The notes under the pieces: generated by a model | Seen by the model: only the letters and a program-made list of their open reading frames with translations | Databases searched by the model: none | What the model was told of the DNA's origin: nothing | Assembly: GCA_018242625.1 (NCBI GenBank) | Contig: JAFEBO010000009.1 | Coordinates: 62,001-126,000 of the forward strand | DNA: 64,000 bases | Origin: Planctomycetota bacterium | Lineage (GTDB): Bacteria; Planctomycetota; Phycisphaerae; Phycisphaerales; UBA1924 | Direction of reading: 5' to 3' | Made by a program: the position numbers and the translations under genes | Part shown: piece by piece, positions 43,832 to 52,728 of the stretch | Position numbering within the stretch: position 1 is the stretch's first letter | How the letters are laid out: each line of letters starts with the position of its first letter

Positions 43832-43874
43832 AAAAAAAAGCCCCGGCGCTGCGGGCAAACGCTCGAGCGCCGGG
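43832..43874 (-). terminator. Rho-independent terminator on the minus strand
   Basis: Read on the minus strand, CCCGGCGCT (43874-43866) pairs with AGCGCCGGG (43850-43842) around a 15-nt loop and is followed by GC and eight T (43839-43832). The orientation fits termination of transcripts from the uracil-DNA glycosylase gene, whose stop is about 180 bases upstream. The 230-base gap from 43825 to 44056 shows nothing else. Confidence 0.75.
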
Positions 43875-44056
43875 TCTCGTGGGGGTCAAACAAGATTCGG
43901 AAACCGGCACAACAAAACTGCGCCCGGTCCCCTATCGCGGTTCCGATACGCGAAGGCCAGGGATCGGTTCGGGCATGTTTCTGACTTTCTGACGTTTTTA
44001 AACCGCGGCGATTTCGACCCCTTTACTACGGGTTCCATCGCCCCAAGCTCGCCACC

Positions 44057-44860
44057 TCATTCGGCGGCCGGCTTTGGTTTAAGCCCAAGTTTCTCAACAA
44101 CTTGCAGCAAATCTGACCACACTTTTTTGCGGTTTTCCGGGGTGTAGTCGCGGAGCAAGTAGGCAGGGTGGTACGTGGGCATCACCGCAACCTCCACGGC
44201 TCCAAGCGATTGGGCCTCCGGAAGGATGCCTTGTTCGGCTCCGTAGCGGACTGTTTCGAACCGCGCCCGAAACCCTCCCATCGTCCCATCCCTCCCCAAC
44301 ACCGTCTTCGTCGCCGGCAGCCCCAGCGTGACGATCGCCTCCGGCCTCACAATCCGGATCTGATCGACCAGGTAGGGCTTGCAAAGCTCCGCCTCCCACC
44401 CCGTCGGCGTTGCGTTGTTGGGCGGACGCGTCTTGAGCACATTGCAGATGTACACCTGCTCCCGCGAAAGACCCATGGCGGCAATCATCTTCTCCAGAAG
44501 CTGCCCCGCTTTCCCGACAAACGGACGCCCCGTCTTGTCCTCCTCCGCGCCCGGCGCCTCTCCGATAAACATCAGCCGCGCACAGGGATCTCCCTCGCCA
44601 AACACAATCGAGTGATGATCGGTCACAAACTGCCGGTGCGGCGCATCTGCTTCATATCGCTTCAGGAGTGCGTCGAGGAGCCGCTGGGCATCCGGCGCAG
44701 ACCGTGCCGCGGTGCTCGCGGGGGGTGTGGCGACCGGCTTGTGCTCGATCTGGACGCTCGGTCGCGCCCGACCCGTCTGCCGCAGGGGCACAAAGTCCAC
44801 GCCGAGCAGACGGACGGTGTCGGCACCAACGGCGGCGATCCGGTGATCGAGGGAACTCAT
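44057..44860 (-). CDS. Uracil-DNA glycosylase, family-4-like, lacking most Fe-S cysteines
   Basis: 267 residues. The N-terminal 70 residues are unrelated and low in conservation. The catalytic core has the family-4 motifs IGEAPGAEEDKTGRPFVGKAGQLL split around the first loop (about 99-122), NVLKTRPPNN (140-149) and TYHPAYLLR near the C-terminus. It removes uracil from DNA. Family-4 enzymes normally hold a [4Fe-4S] cluster on four cysteines, including Cys in KCRPP. Here that residue is Thr144, the N-terminal pair before the FGEG segment is absent, and only Cys160 is left, so the cluster is probably missing. It starts 20 bases before the TlpA gene's stop region, in the same direction. Confidence 0.88.
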   Translation of the reverse strand: MSSLDHRIAAVGADTVRLLGVDFVPLRQTGRARPSVQIEHKPVATPPASTAARSAPDAQRLLDALLKRYEADAPHRQFVTDHHSIVFGEGDPCARLMFIGEAPGAEEDKTGRPFVGKAGQLLEKMIAAMGLSREQVYICNVLKTRPPNNATPTGWEAELCKPYLVDQIRIVRPEAIVTLGLPATKTVLGRDGTMGGFRARFETVRYGAEQGILPEAQSLGAVEVAVMPTYHPAYLLRDYTPENRKKVWSDLLQVVEKLGLKPKPAAE

Positions 44861-44879
44861 ACCCAGAATGTACCGCTTC

Positions 44880-46316
44880 TCAGGGCTGAGTGAGGGCCTT
44901 GTCGATCGCCTGGCTCAGATTGCTTTCGAGGTAGGCGACCTGCTCGGCGTGGTTGCCGGCGGAAACGCCTCCGGGCGGGGAGAGCAGGCTGCCGCTCGTC
45001 CAGACAACCTTGCCGTCCCGCCCGATGACGTAAAACGTGGGCCAGTTTGCGACCTTGTACGGGCCCGCGATGGGCTGGGCCTGCTTGAGGCTCAGGAATG
45101 TGTAGCCCTTGTCCTTTACGAACTTGTCGGGATCGGCCTTGGGGCTCTGCTCAAAGTTCAACCCCACGACCGACACGCCACGCTCTTTGTATTTCTCGTT
45201 GATCGTCTGGATTGCCGGCAGCGCATCCTGACAGGCCGGCTTCCAGGTTCCCCAGAAGGTCAGCACCAGCACTTTTCCTTTGAAATCCGCGAGTGAGTAC
45301 TCCTTGCCGTCGGCATCCTTGAGCTTGAAGTCGGGCGCCGCATTGCCAACGCGTACGAGCGAGTCGCTCGAAGGCGCGAGCGGATACTTGTAACTGGAAG
45401 ATCCCGGCGGTGTGTTGCCCGCGGGAACGGGGGCCGGGGCCGGGGTGGGGGCGGGATTTGAATTGGGCTTGGGTGTTTCGGCCAGCTTGCGCTGGTCCTT
45501 GCTGCCCGAGACGGTGAAGCCCTTGGGCGTCTCAAAGTCGAACTGGATCCCCGCCGGGTCGACCGAAGGCTTGAGGTTGCTGATGGTGATTGTGGTCCGG
45601 GGATCGCCCCGCTTTTCCGGCGCGAGCTTGGCAACGCCGGGGGAGTAATACTCGAGTTTGACCGGAAGGCCGTTTTTCGCGTTGAAAAACGCCCGCATCG
45701 GGGTGGCCGGGGTGCTCCCGGCCGCGGGGATCACGATCCAGTAAACGTTGCAGGCTACATCGCCGACAGTCTCGGAGGGCTCGGGTTGAACAGAAGCGTT
45801 TTCGAGCAGTGAGTAGGGCGTGGGCTGGAAAAGGTCCCAAAGGACTGGGCCGGCGGCATCGGACTGGTTGAATTCCAGACGCGCTGCCAGAATATCTGTG
45901 ACGGAAGTTCGACGGACGTTCTTGTCCTTCTCCTGAAGGCCGACTGCCACGCTCCCGTTGAACGCGGCCCGAATCGTCGTGGGGGTGGTCTTCTTCTGGG
46001 CCTTAGGGTCCGTCCACTCAAAGTCCTGCGTGCCTTCAACAAAGATCATCCAGCCGGAGTCGGCCTTTTCGGTGGTCACCTTTGCCTTGGTAACACTGGC
46101 GCGTTTGCCGTCGGGCATGCGGCCGCGGACTTCGGCGTCGTAGGTAAAGGATTGCGCATCATGCACGATCGAGCGCATGCGGTCTAAGTTCGCTTTCATT
46201 TCGGGATTCGCAGCGCCGGCCGCCTGGGTGGTTTGGGCGAGAACCCGGCCCTGAAATGAGCCGCAAACGAGACCGGCCGCCAGAAGGGGACAGATCACGA
46301 ACAAAGGGGTCTTCAT
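44880..46316 (-). CDS. Secreted LolA/DUF2092-like protein fused to a TlpA-type thioredoxin domain lacking CxxC
   Basis: 478 residues with a signal peptide ending near VLAQ. Residues of about 35-270 resemble a LolA/DUF2092 beta-sheet domain (AQSFTYDAEVRG, PVKLEYYSPG). A Pro-rich linker (about 280-310) joins a TlpA/ResA-type thioredoxin fold: NAAPDFKLKDADGKEYSLADFKGK, LTFWGTWKPACQDALP, WPTFYVIGRDGKV. In the active site the first Cys of WC..C is Lys359, leaving only Cys362, so normal dithiol oxidoreduction is not possible. It may bind a partner or act as a one-cysteine peroxidase-like redoxin (inference). Confidence 0.85.
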   Translation of the reverse strand: MKTPLFVICPLLAAGLVCGSFQGRVLAQTTQAAGAANPEMKANLDRMRSIVHDAQSFTYDAEVRGRMPDGKRASVTKAKVTTEKADSGWMIFVEGTQDFEWTDPKAQKKTTPTTIRAAFNGSVAVGLQEKDKNVRRTSVTDILAARLEFNQSDAAGPVLWDLFQPTPYSLLENASVQPEPSETVGDVACNVYWIVIPAAGSTPATPMRAFFNAKNGLPVKLEYYSPGVAKLAPEKRGDPRTTITISNLKPSVDPAGIQFDFETPKGFTVSGSKDQRKLAETPKPNSNPAPTPAPAPVPAGNTPPGSSSYKYPLAPSSDSLVRVGNAAPDFKLKDADGKEYSLADFKGKVLVLTFWGTWKPACQDALPAIQTINEKYKERGVSVVGLNFEQSPKADPDKFVKDKGYTFLSLKQAQPIAGPYKVANWPTFYVIGRDGKVVWTSGSLLSPPGGVSAGNHAEQVAYLESNLSQAIDKALTQP

Positions 46317-46530
46317 TCCGGGAATCTCCGTAATCGACGAGAATTTGTCGGTTTTTTGAAAGCGTTCTCACCGATTTCCATGCACAATGTGAGTCAACGT
46401 TCATCGTGGGCTGTTGACGCGTGTGGTTCGTGTCGGCGAGGAACGGTGCTGCCAAGAAGGTAGCGCAACTGAGCAGGGAACGGTTCGCCGAAAAGGGCAC
46501 CGGAACGATACAGCGCGAGGAGTAGGGAAT

Positions 46531-48243
46531 TTGCCAAAAGCGAGAACGCCCGTCGCCTGGGGGGCGGCGGGTTTGCTGGGTGCAGCGGCGCTGGCGGGGA
46601 ACGCGCCGCTCGAAGTGATCGCCGTCTCCGGCGCTTCGGCGCCTGGCACAGAATCCGGTACAACGTTTGATTCCTTTGCCGCCCCGGCGATCAACGATTC
46701 GGGAACGATCGCGTTTGTGGCGAATCTTGCCGGGTCTGCCACGGGTCCGACGGGCGTCTACATCGGCTCGCCGGGCGCGTGGAACCTGGTCGCGCGGGAG
46801 GGTCAGACGCTGCCGTCAGGGCTGGGCCAGATGAAGTCGCTGGCGAGCAGCCCCCTTTCGTTCAATGCCGCCGGGCAGGTTGTCTTCGTGGCCCGTTCCG
46901 GGTCGGGCGACGGAATCACTCGTGTTTTCCGTGCATCGGCTTCGGGCGGGGTCATCGCCATCGCCAGCGCGGGGCAGCAGGCGCCTGGGCTGGCGCTGGG
47001 CGTGAGTTTTCGCGATTTCGGCGACCCCGTGATCAATTCGGTCGGGCAGATTACTTTCAACGCTTCTCTTCAGGGGCCGGGGATCGATTCGACAAACCAG
47101 GGAAGCATCTGGCTTTACAGCGCCGGCGTCCTCCAGCCGGTGCTCAAAGGCGGCGACATCCCAAATGTGCTTCAGCCGACGACCACGGTGCGCGAGCTCA
47201 TGCTCCCGCTGCTGAACGGAGCCGGCAAGCTTGCCTTTGGCGGGATCGTGCAGGGACCCCTCGTGGCCCCCATCAACGAGACCGCCCGCTGGACCGCGAA
47301 CGGCTGGGTTTCAAGCCTGCAGGTCGTGGGCGGGACGCTCGTCCCGCTCAGCGACGATGGCGGCGGCTACGTCATCCGTCGCGTTCTTCCGGGCATGCAC
47401 CGCATGAACTCGGGAGGCACAATCGCTTTCTTCGCCGATCACGACGACGCGACCGCCCCGCCTCAGTTCGCGCACTCGATCTGGCTGACCGGTTCAACGG
47501 GGATCGTCCCGATCGTGATGCGCAACACTTCGCTCATCGCGCCGGGGGAGCAGATCCAGATCGCGGCGTTCTCCTCCGTGGCTATCGACGGCGGGAGCGG
47601 CGTGCACTTCAAGGCGACGGTGCGTGGAGCAAACGTCACCGACACGAACGATCACGGCTACTTCACACGCCGCGCCGACGGCTCGGTCGTTCAGCGCATG
47701 CGGTCGGGACAGATCGCGCCAGGCATGAACTCGCCGCGCACGATGCTGGAGCTTTCGCCCTACGCCGCGATTGGCGCCGGCGGCGAACTGATCGTTTCTG
47801 CGCCGCTCAGCGGGTTTGTGCCGGGCGTGCGTTACGACCGGGTGCTCATCGTGAACTACCCGGACGGCACGATCTCAAAGATCGTCGCGACGGGGGACAC
47901 CATCACGGTCGGCGGCACGCCAAAGACCATCTCCGTGATCGGCAACTACTACGCCGGCAACGGCCAGGACGGCCTCGCCAGCACGATCAACTCGGGCGGG
48001 ACTGTTGTTCTGCGTCTGCGGTTTTCGGACAACTCGTGGGCGATGGTGCGCACCACCATCCGTCCGCCGTGCCCGGGCGACCTCAACGGCGATCGCCAGG
48101 TCGACGACGACGACTTCCTTTCCTTCGCCCAGTATTACAACGATCTGGCCCCCGGCGCGGGCGATCTCAATCATGACGGGGTCACCGACGACTCGGACTT
48201 TGTCGTCTTCAGCACGACCTACGACCGCTTTTTATGCCCGTGA
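46531..48243 (+). CDS. Secreted choice-of-anchor-type repeat protein with dockerin-like tag
   Basis: 570 residues from a TTG at 46531, preceded by GAGGAG and followed by a signal-like helix (AWGAAGLLGAAALAG). An upstream in-frame start (46414) gives no signal peptide. The body has repeated units of the form F..PAIN..G.I.F.A (FAAPAINDSGTIAFVA, FGDPVINSVGQITFNA), a propeller-like family common in planctomycetes. The C-terminus has two dockerin-like loops (DLNGDRQVDDDDF and DLNHDGVTDDSDF). Exported; function unknown. Confidence 0.85.
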   Translation: MPKARTPVAWGAAGLLGAAALAGNAPLEVIAVSGASAPGTESGTTFDSFAAPAINDSGTIAFVANLAGSATGPTGVYIGSPGAWNLVAREGQTLPSGLGQMKSLASSPLSFNAAGQVVFVARSGSGDGITRVFRASASGGVIAIASAGQQAPGLALGVSFRDFGDPVINSVGQITFNASLQGPGIDSTNQGSIWLYSAGVLQPVLKGGDIPNVLQPTTTVRELMLPLLNGAGKLAFGGIVQGPLVAPINETARWTANGWVSSLQVVGGTLVPLSDDGGGYVIRRVLPGMHRMNSGGTIAFFADHDDATAPPQFAHSIWLTGSTGIVPIVMRNTSLIAPGEQIQIAAFSSVAIDGGSGVHFKATVRGANVTDTNDHGYFTRRADGSVVQRMRSGQIAPGMNSPRTMLELSPYAAIGAGGELIVSAPLSGFVPGVRYDRVLIVNYPDGTISKIVATGDTITVGGTPKTISVIGNYYAGNGQDGLASTINSGGTVVLRLRFSDNSWAMVRTTIRPPCPGDLNGDRQVDDDDFLSFAQYYNDLAPGAGDLNHDGVTDDSDFVVFSTTYDRFLCP

Positions 48244-48276
48244 TCAACCGGAACTGATCGGTTACAATCCCGCTCG

Positions 48277-49314
48277 ATGAAGCTCCCGGCCGACAAGGTT
48301 CACCGGCTTCGGCCCTTTTACGGCGGGCGCACAATCTGTGTGACCGGCGGCGCCGGCTTCATCGGCGGGCATCTGGTCGACACGCTCCTCTCGCTCGGGG
48401 CCTCCATCCGGGTCCTGGACGATCTGTCGAACTCCACGCTTGAGCATCTGGCCGAACTTATCGAGCTCGAGCCGGAGCGGGTCCGCTTCATCCGCGGCAG
48501 CGTGCTCGACGACGAAGCCCTTGCCGAAGCGATGTCCGGCGCCTCAACGGTCTTTCACCTCGGCGCCATGTGCAGCGTGCAGAGATCCGTCGAGGACCCC
48601 CAGCGATCCTTCAGCGTGAACGCCACCGGGACGCTCCGGGTGCTGCAGGCCGCCCGCAAGACCAGTTCGCTTTCCGGCGCGGGCGTCGAGCGGGTGGTGC
48701 TTGCATCGAGCAGTTCGCTCTACGGCGACGATCCGTCGCTGCCGCGGGTTGAATCGCAATTGCCGCGGCCGCTGAGCCCTTACGCGGCCGGAAAGCTGGC
48801 CGCCGAGCACCTGATGAGCGTGCACGCCCGCTGCTTTGGGATGAGCACGATTTCACTCAGGCTCTTCAATGTCTTTGGCCCGCGCCAGACCGCCGACTCA
48901 CCCTATTCGGGCGTGGTGGCATCGTTTGCCAAGAGGATGCTCGCGGGAGAATCGCCGGTGATCTTCGGCGACGGACTGCAAACCCGCGACTTCACGTTTG
49001 TCGCCGACGCCGTGCTGGCCTTCCTGCTCGCGGGGTTTGCCAAAGTGCCCCCAAGAGGAGAAGTCGTCAACGTCGGGACCGGTCGGAGCGTCACCCTGCT
49101 GGAACTGGCCCGGGCGATGGGGCAGGCCGTGGGCGCTCCGCATGTGCACCCGACTCTGCAGCCCGAACGGCCCGCGGACGTAAAGCACTCGCTGGCGGAC
49201 ATTTCGCGGGCCCGGGAGCTGATTGGGTACGAACCGACTTACACGCTCGAGGCGGGCCTTGCGGAGCTCATCGAGTGGTGCCGGCAATCCGTCAACTCGG
49301 GGCAGAGCGCTTGA
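48277..49314 (+). CDS. NAD-dependent epimerase/dehydratase (UDP-glucose 4-epimerase-like)
   Basis: 345 residues. Extended short-chain dehydrogenase: CVTGGAGFIGGHL (G-x2-G-x2-G), VFHLGAMCSVQRSVEDP, catalytic LASSSSLYGD and YAAGK (Tyr-x3-Lys), then LRLFNVFGPRQ and GDGLQTRDFTFVADAV. It interconverts a nucleotide sugar, probably a UDP-hexose. The stop overlaps a small downstream gene by 4 bases (TTGA). No glycosyltransferase is adjacent. Confidence 0.93.
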   Translation: MKLPADKVHRLRPFYGGRTICVTGGAGFIGGHLVDTLLSLGASIRVLDDLSNSTLEHLAELIELEPERVRFIRGSVLDDEALAEAMSGASTVFHLGAMCSVQRSVEDPQRSFSVNATGTLRVLQAARKTSSLSGAGVERVVLASSSSLYGDDPSLPRVESQLPRPLSPYAAGKLAAEHLMSVHARCFGMSTISLRLFNVFGPRQTADSPYSGVVASFAKRMLAGESPVIFGDGLQTRDFTFVADAVLAFLLAGFAKVPPRGEVVNVGTGRSVTLLELARAMGQAVGAPHVHPTLQPERPADVKHSLADISRARELIGYEPTYTLEAGLAELIEWCRQSVNSGQSA

Positions 49315-49520
49315 CCCGCCTGGGCCGGGCTGTGGAAGCCGCCTGGGGGCTCTGGGAACTGTGCCGGATGGCCTTGCTTTCCGGATTTCGGATCCGGGGG
49401 GCCTATTGGAACTGGCGGCTGCACACGGCATTTGGAAGGGGGTTCCCCCCGAAGGCGGATCTGATACGCTCTGTGCTCCGCTACGGGGCCTGGGTGCACC
49501 GCATGCGCAAACTGATGTAA
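49311..49520 (+). CDS. Small conserved-looking planctomycete protein, coupled to the epimerase
   Basis: 69 residues from a TTG that overlaps the epimerase stop (TTGA). The sequence is rich in Trp and Arg: AWGLWELCRMALLSGFRIRG, YWNWRLHTAFGRGFPP, LIRSVLRYGAWVHRMR. I recall similar short YW.WR.HTAFG proteins in planctomycete genomes, without a known role. The 4-base overlap and amphipathic pattern support expression. It may be peripheral to the membrane. Confidence 0.68.
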   Translation: MTRLGRAVEAAWGLWELCRMALLSGFRIRGAYWNWRLHTAFGRGFPPKADLIRSVLRYGAWVHRMRKLM

Positions 49521-49568
49521 TGGGTGTCCGGAAGCCGATTTCCGGGCGTCCTTGACCGGAGCCGATCC

Positions 49569-49928
49569 ATGACCGACCAACCCTCAACTCCCACTGACCC
49601 GTCCGCCGGTTCGGGCGCTTTCGTAAAAGCCTTCCTTCCGGGCCTGATCATCGGCCTGGTACTGGGAGGTCTCGCCGGCGCTTTCCTGGGCGGCATTGCC
49701 GCGGATACCAACGGCCCGCAGGCCATGCTCGATCGGTCCCGGGAAGAAGCCGCCAAGAACCCGCCTCCGCCTGCGCCCCCGGCGGAATACAAGCCGCAGC
49801 CGGCAACGCCCGAAACCAAGGCGACGCCGGAGAATAAGCCCGTGGCGACGCCCACCCCCGCCCCCACCCCCGCCCCAACCTCTACCCCGGCTCCGGCACC
49901 GGCTCCGAGCGAGAAACCGCCGCACTAG
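49569..49928 (+). CDS. Small membrane protein with Pro/Ala-rich tail
   Basis: 119 residues from ATG 49569. A short polar head is followed by one glycine-rich transmembrane helix (AFLPGLIIGLVLGGLAGAFLGGIA, about 18-41) and then about 75 residues rich in Pro, Ala and Thr with TPAP repeats. The tail probably spans the periplasm or wall-like layer. I recognise no family. It is convergent with the lipoprotein gene at 49971. Confidence 0.7.
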   Translation: MTDQPSTPTDPSAGSGAFVKAFLPGLIIGLVLGGLAGAFLGGIAADTNGPQAMLDRSREEAAKNPPPPAPPAEYKPQPATPETKATPENKPVATPTPAPTPAPTSTPAPAPAPSEKPPH

Positions 49929-49970
49929 TCTGACGCCGGTTTCGGTGCGTCACGCGCGGGGAGGTCACGG

Positions 49971-50693
49971 CTATTTTGGCTTTTCTTCAACCAGCACCGC
50001 GCTCGACGTAGTGCGTGAGAGGTTGAGCAGTCCGAACTTCACGGTCCGGTCCTGGACTTCCCTGACGATCCCTCGCCCGGGAATCACTTCCATTTCAACA
50101 TTTCGATCGATGGTTGTGTAGTCGAGCTTGGCCGAAAGGTCGGAAGAGATCACGGAGGCGTCGCCCTTCTGGCTGACAAGCCGGGTCGTCTGGATCGCGT
50201 GCCCGCGGGACTTGCGCGCGTCGGGATCCTCGCTCTCCCGGAGTACGACATCGCTCTCGCTCACGCAGGACTTGTCCGCGGACAAGGTCGCCGGCATGAG
50301 CACGATGGCGGGATCGAACGTAAGAACCTTGTTTTCAAGGGTCAGGTGGAGTTCGGAGAGAAAAATGGACCCGTCGGGCCCCTTCTCGATGTACGTCTGC
50401 CTGACCAGCCCACCCTTGAGTTTCTCGTCGACCGACTGGAACTCTTCGATGATCCACTTGGATGGCGAATCCCCGATCTGGCGTGCTTCACGCCGGATGG
50501 TGCGTTTTCCTTCGCGGTAGACCTTTTCCCAGGGGGGCGGGCGGTACACATCGGAGGCGGCGATCGAGCCGGTCGCGGGCTCCGCGGACTGATTGTCCGC
50601 CTTGGGACTGGAAGAACACCCGGATGCCGCCCACAAGAGCGTCGCGGCGGCGAGGATGACCGGAATTCTGCGTGCTGGGCTGGTGCTGACCAT
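49971..50693 (-). CDS. Lipoprotein of unknown function
   Basis: 240 residues from ATG 50693, with a lipoprotein signal ending TLLWAASGC. The mature part is beta-rich, with no motif I recognise (IREARQIGDSP-like segments, VSESDVVLRESEDPDARKSRG). It is divergent from the HEAT-repeat lipoprotein gene, with only 22 bases between the two starts, so their promoters must overlap. A start at 50717 would put eight residues before the signal peptide and was not chosen. Confidence 0.75.
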   Translation of the reverse strand: MVSTSPARRIPVILAAATLLWAASGCSSSPKADNQSAEPATGSIAASDVYRPPPWEKVYREGKRTIRREARQIGDSPSKWIIEEFQSVDEKLKGGLVRQTYIEKGPDGSIFLSELHLTLENKVLTFDPAIVLMPATLSADKSCVSESDVVLRESEDPDARKSRGHAIQTTRLVSQKGDASVISSDLSAKLDYTTIDRNVEMEVIPGRGIVREVQDRTVKFGLLNLSRTTSSAVLVEEKPK

Positions 50694-50715
50694 CCCGAAA
50701 CTTATACTCCCGCCC

Positions 50716-51657
50716 ATGCCGGCGTCGAACGGACGGAAATTCCGTCTTCTTCATACACGATTCACTCAACGGGCAACCTTTGCCGCCCTGGCGACTGGCG
50801 GCGCGCTGCTCGCCGGGTGTGACGTCTTCGATGATGCACGGCCGGGCGCGACGAGCATCTTCGATGTCTTTGCGCAGCCGACTCCCAGCGAAGCGGCCCA
50901 GATGGCCATGGACCCGTACGACGCGGACAAGCGCTACCGGGGCACGATGCTGCTCTCCAACGCCTACTTCGCCGGCGATCCGCTATACACCAGGCTCTTT
51001 GTCGACGCCGCCAAAGACCCCGATGCCAGCGTCCGCATCGCCGGGGTGCGTGCGCTGGCGAATCACGGCGACTCGTCCCACGTGCCGCTGCTGGTGGAAC
51101 GGCTGCAGGACAAGGAGCCTCTCGTGCGTCTGGAGGCGGCCCGCGGACTGCAGCGTCTTCACGGGGATGAGGCGGTGGTGCCGCTCATGAACGCGAGCCG
51201 CGATCCGGACTTTGTGCGCGGCAACCAGGGGAGCGAAGAAAATCCTGACATCCGCACGGCGGCGGCCAACGCGCTAGGCCAATACCGCAAGACGGAGGTC
51301 GTTCAGCACCTGATCTCGATCATGAACGACCCGAGCCTCTCGGTGAACAACGCGTCGCTCTCGTCTCTGCGAACGCTGACCGGGCAGGATCTGGGTTTTG
51401 AACGCAAGCAGTGGCTGGAGTGGTTCGACGAAACCAAGGAGCCGTTTTCCGCCGGTACTCCCTACATCTATCCCGTTTTTTACCGCGACAAGACGTTCTG
51501 GGAGTATTTCCCGTTTGTGCCCCCGCCCCCGAACGAGGTGGCGTCCACGCCGGCGGGCATGCCGCCGATGGCCGGGGGCACGCTGGTTCCCGTGGCCGAT
51601 TCTCCGAAAGAGCGCGAGCCGGGTATGCCGGCACCGTCCGAGAACAAAAAGAACTGA
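50716..51657 (+). CDS. HEAT-repeat lipoprotein
   Basis: 313 residues from ATG 50716. Signal ending TGGALLAGC. Residues of about 85-240 are four to five HEAT/PBS-lyase-type repeats (PDASVRIAGVRALANHGD, EPLVRLEAARGLQRLHGDEAVVPL, PDIRTAAANALGQYRKTEVV). A conserved-looking C-terminal part follows (LEWFDETKEPF, YIYPVFYRDKTFWEYFPF), with a Pro-rich tail. It probably mediates protein contacts at the envelope. No enzymatic motif was seen. Confidence 0.85.
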   Translation: MPASNGRKFRLLHTRFTQRATFAALATGGALLAGCDVFDDARPGATSIFDVFAQPTPSEAAQMAMDPYDADKRYRGTMLLSNAYFAGDPLYTRLFVDAAKDPDASVRIAGVRALANHGDSSHVPLLVERLQDKEPLVRLEAARGLQRLHGDEAVVPLMNASRDPDFVRGNQGSEENPDIRTAAANALGQYRKTEVVQHLISIMNDPSLSVNNASLSSLRTLTGQDLGFERKQWLEWFDETKEPFSAGTPYIYPVFYRDKTFWEYFPFVPPPPNEVASTPAGMPPMAGGTLVPVADSPKEREPGMPAPSENKKN

Positions 51658-51702
51658 CTGTGGTCGTTCGGATCCGAACGGGCGAATGTCGATAGACATT
51701 CT

Positions 51703-52728
51703 GTGAGGCGAGTAGCAATTCAAGGATCGGCGTGGGCTCTGGTCGACGGCCCGGAAGCGGCGGCTGCGCCGGACGAAGCGCTCGTGCGGGTCACCCGTGC
51801 CGCGCTTGTCCCGCGTGAACTGGCGCGGTGCCGGGCCGCAGGGGGTCGCTTCATTCCGGGGCGCGAATTTGTCGGCGTGGTTGTGCAGGGCCCGGCGCAC
51901 TGGGTGAACAAGCGCATCGTCTCCGGCGCTGCGGTGACATGCGCCGAGTGCGATCTGTGCCGCGCAGGCCTGTCCACACACTGCCGCGCTCGCAAGGAAC
52001 TGGGTGTTGGGCGCGATGGCGCGCTCGCCGAGCGCATTGTGCTTCCGATCGGCGCCCTCACGGAGATCCCGCGCACACTCGAAGACGAGCGTGCGATCTT
52101 CGCGCCGGTTTTGGCCCGGGTGCTGCACGCGGCACAATTCGTGCGGGTCGAGGGCAAGCCATTCGTCACGGTTGTCGGGGACGGCGCCATGGGCCTTCTC
52201 GCGGCTCAGGTCATGACGCAGCGCAACGCGTCCGTGCGTGTGCTCGGGCGTGAACCGGCGCGGTTCGGGCTGAGCGAAAAATGGGGCGTCAAGCACCGGC
52301 ACATTGACGAGGTCGGGCGGCGTGGCGATCAGGACCTGGTCTTCGTCTGCTCGGACGCACCCGGAGATCTTGAGGCGGCACTCCGGCTTGCCCGGCCTCG
52401 TGCCACCGTGCTGCTCCTTTCGGACGCGGCGCCGGCCACGGAAACCAGCACGGTTCTGGAGCTGCTGCACAACTCGGAGATATCGCTGATCGGCTGCCGC
52501 GGCGAGCGCCTGGCGGAAGCCGTCCGGCTGCTTGGCGCCGACCTGGTCGACGTGCGGAGCCTGCTCACGTCCCGTCACAAGCCTCTTCGGCTCGGCGACG
52601 CGATCGCGGCGGCGGAAAGGCCCGAGAGCGTCCGGGTGGTGCTGGAGTTTGCGGACGAGGGGCAGAAAAAGGCGGGGCCGAATCCCAACAATGCGGCGTG
52701 CTCTGGCTTGTCGTCACCTCGCTGCTGA
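51703..52728 (+). CDS. Medium-chain dehydrogenase/reductase with structural but not catalytic zinc site
   Basis: 341 residues from a GTG. GroES-like N-terminal domain with the structural zinc lobe intact (CAECDLCRAGLSTHC). The Rossmann motif is VVGDGAMGLLAAQV. The catalytic-zinc ligands are not conserved: the usual Cys-G-x-D segment reads VPRELARC and GHE reads GRE. It may reduce a substrate without zinc, as quinone-reductase-type MDRs do, or have lost activity. The end overlaps the DUF456 gene by 31 bases. Confidence 0.82.
   Translation: MRRVAIQGSAWALVDGPEAAAAPDEALVRVTRAALVPRELARCRAAGGRFIPGREFVGVVVQGPAHWVNKRIVSGAAVTCAECDLCRAGLSTHCRARKELGVGRDGALAERIVLPIGALTEIPRTLEDERAIFAPVLARVLHAAQFVRVEGKPFVTVVGDGAMGLLAAQVMTQRNASVRVLGREPARFGLSEKWGVKHRHIDEVGRRGDQDLVFVCSDAPGDLEAALRLARPRATVLLLSDAAPATETSTVLELLHNSEISLIGCRGERLAEAVRLLGADLVDVRSLLTSRHKPLRLGDAIAAAERPESVRVVLEFADEGQKKAGPNPNNAACSGLSSPRC

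Noticed and set aside
46317..46530. Divergent promoter region between the TlpA and dockerin-tagged genes
   Set aside because: A TTGACT on the minus strand has no matching -10 box at proper spacing; nothing else seen in this 214-base gap.
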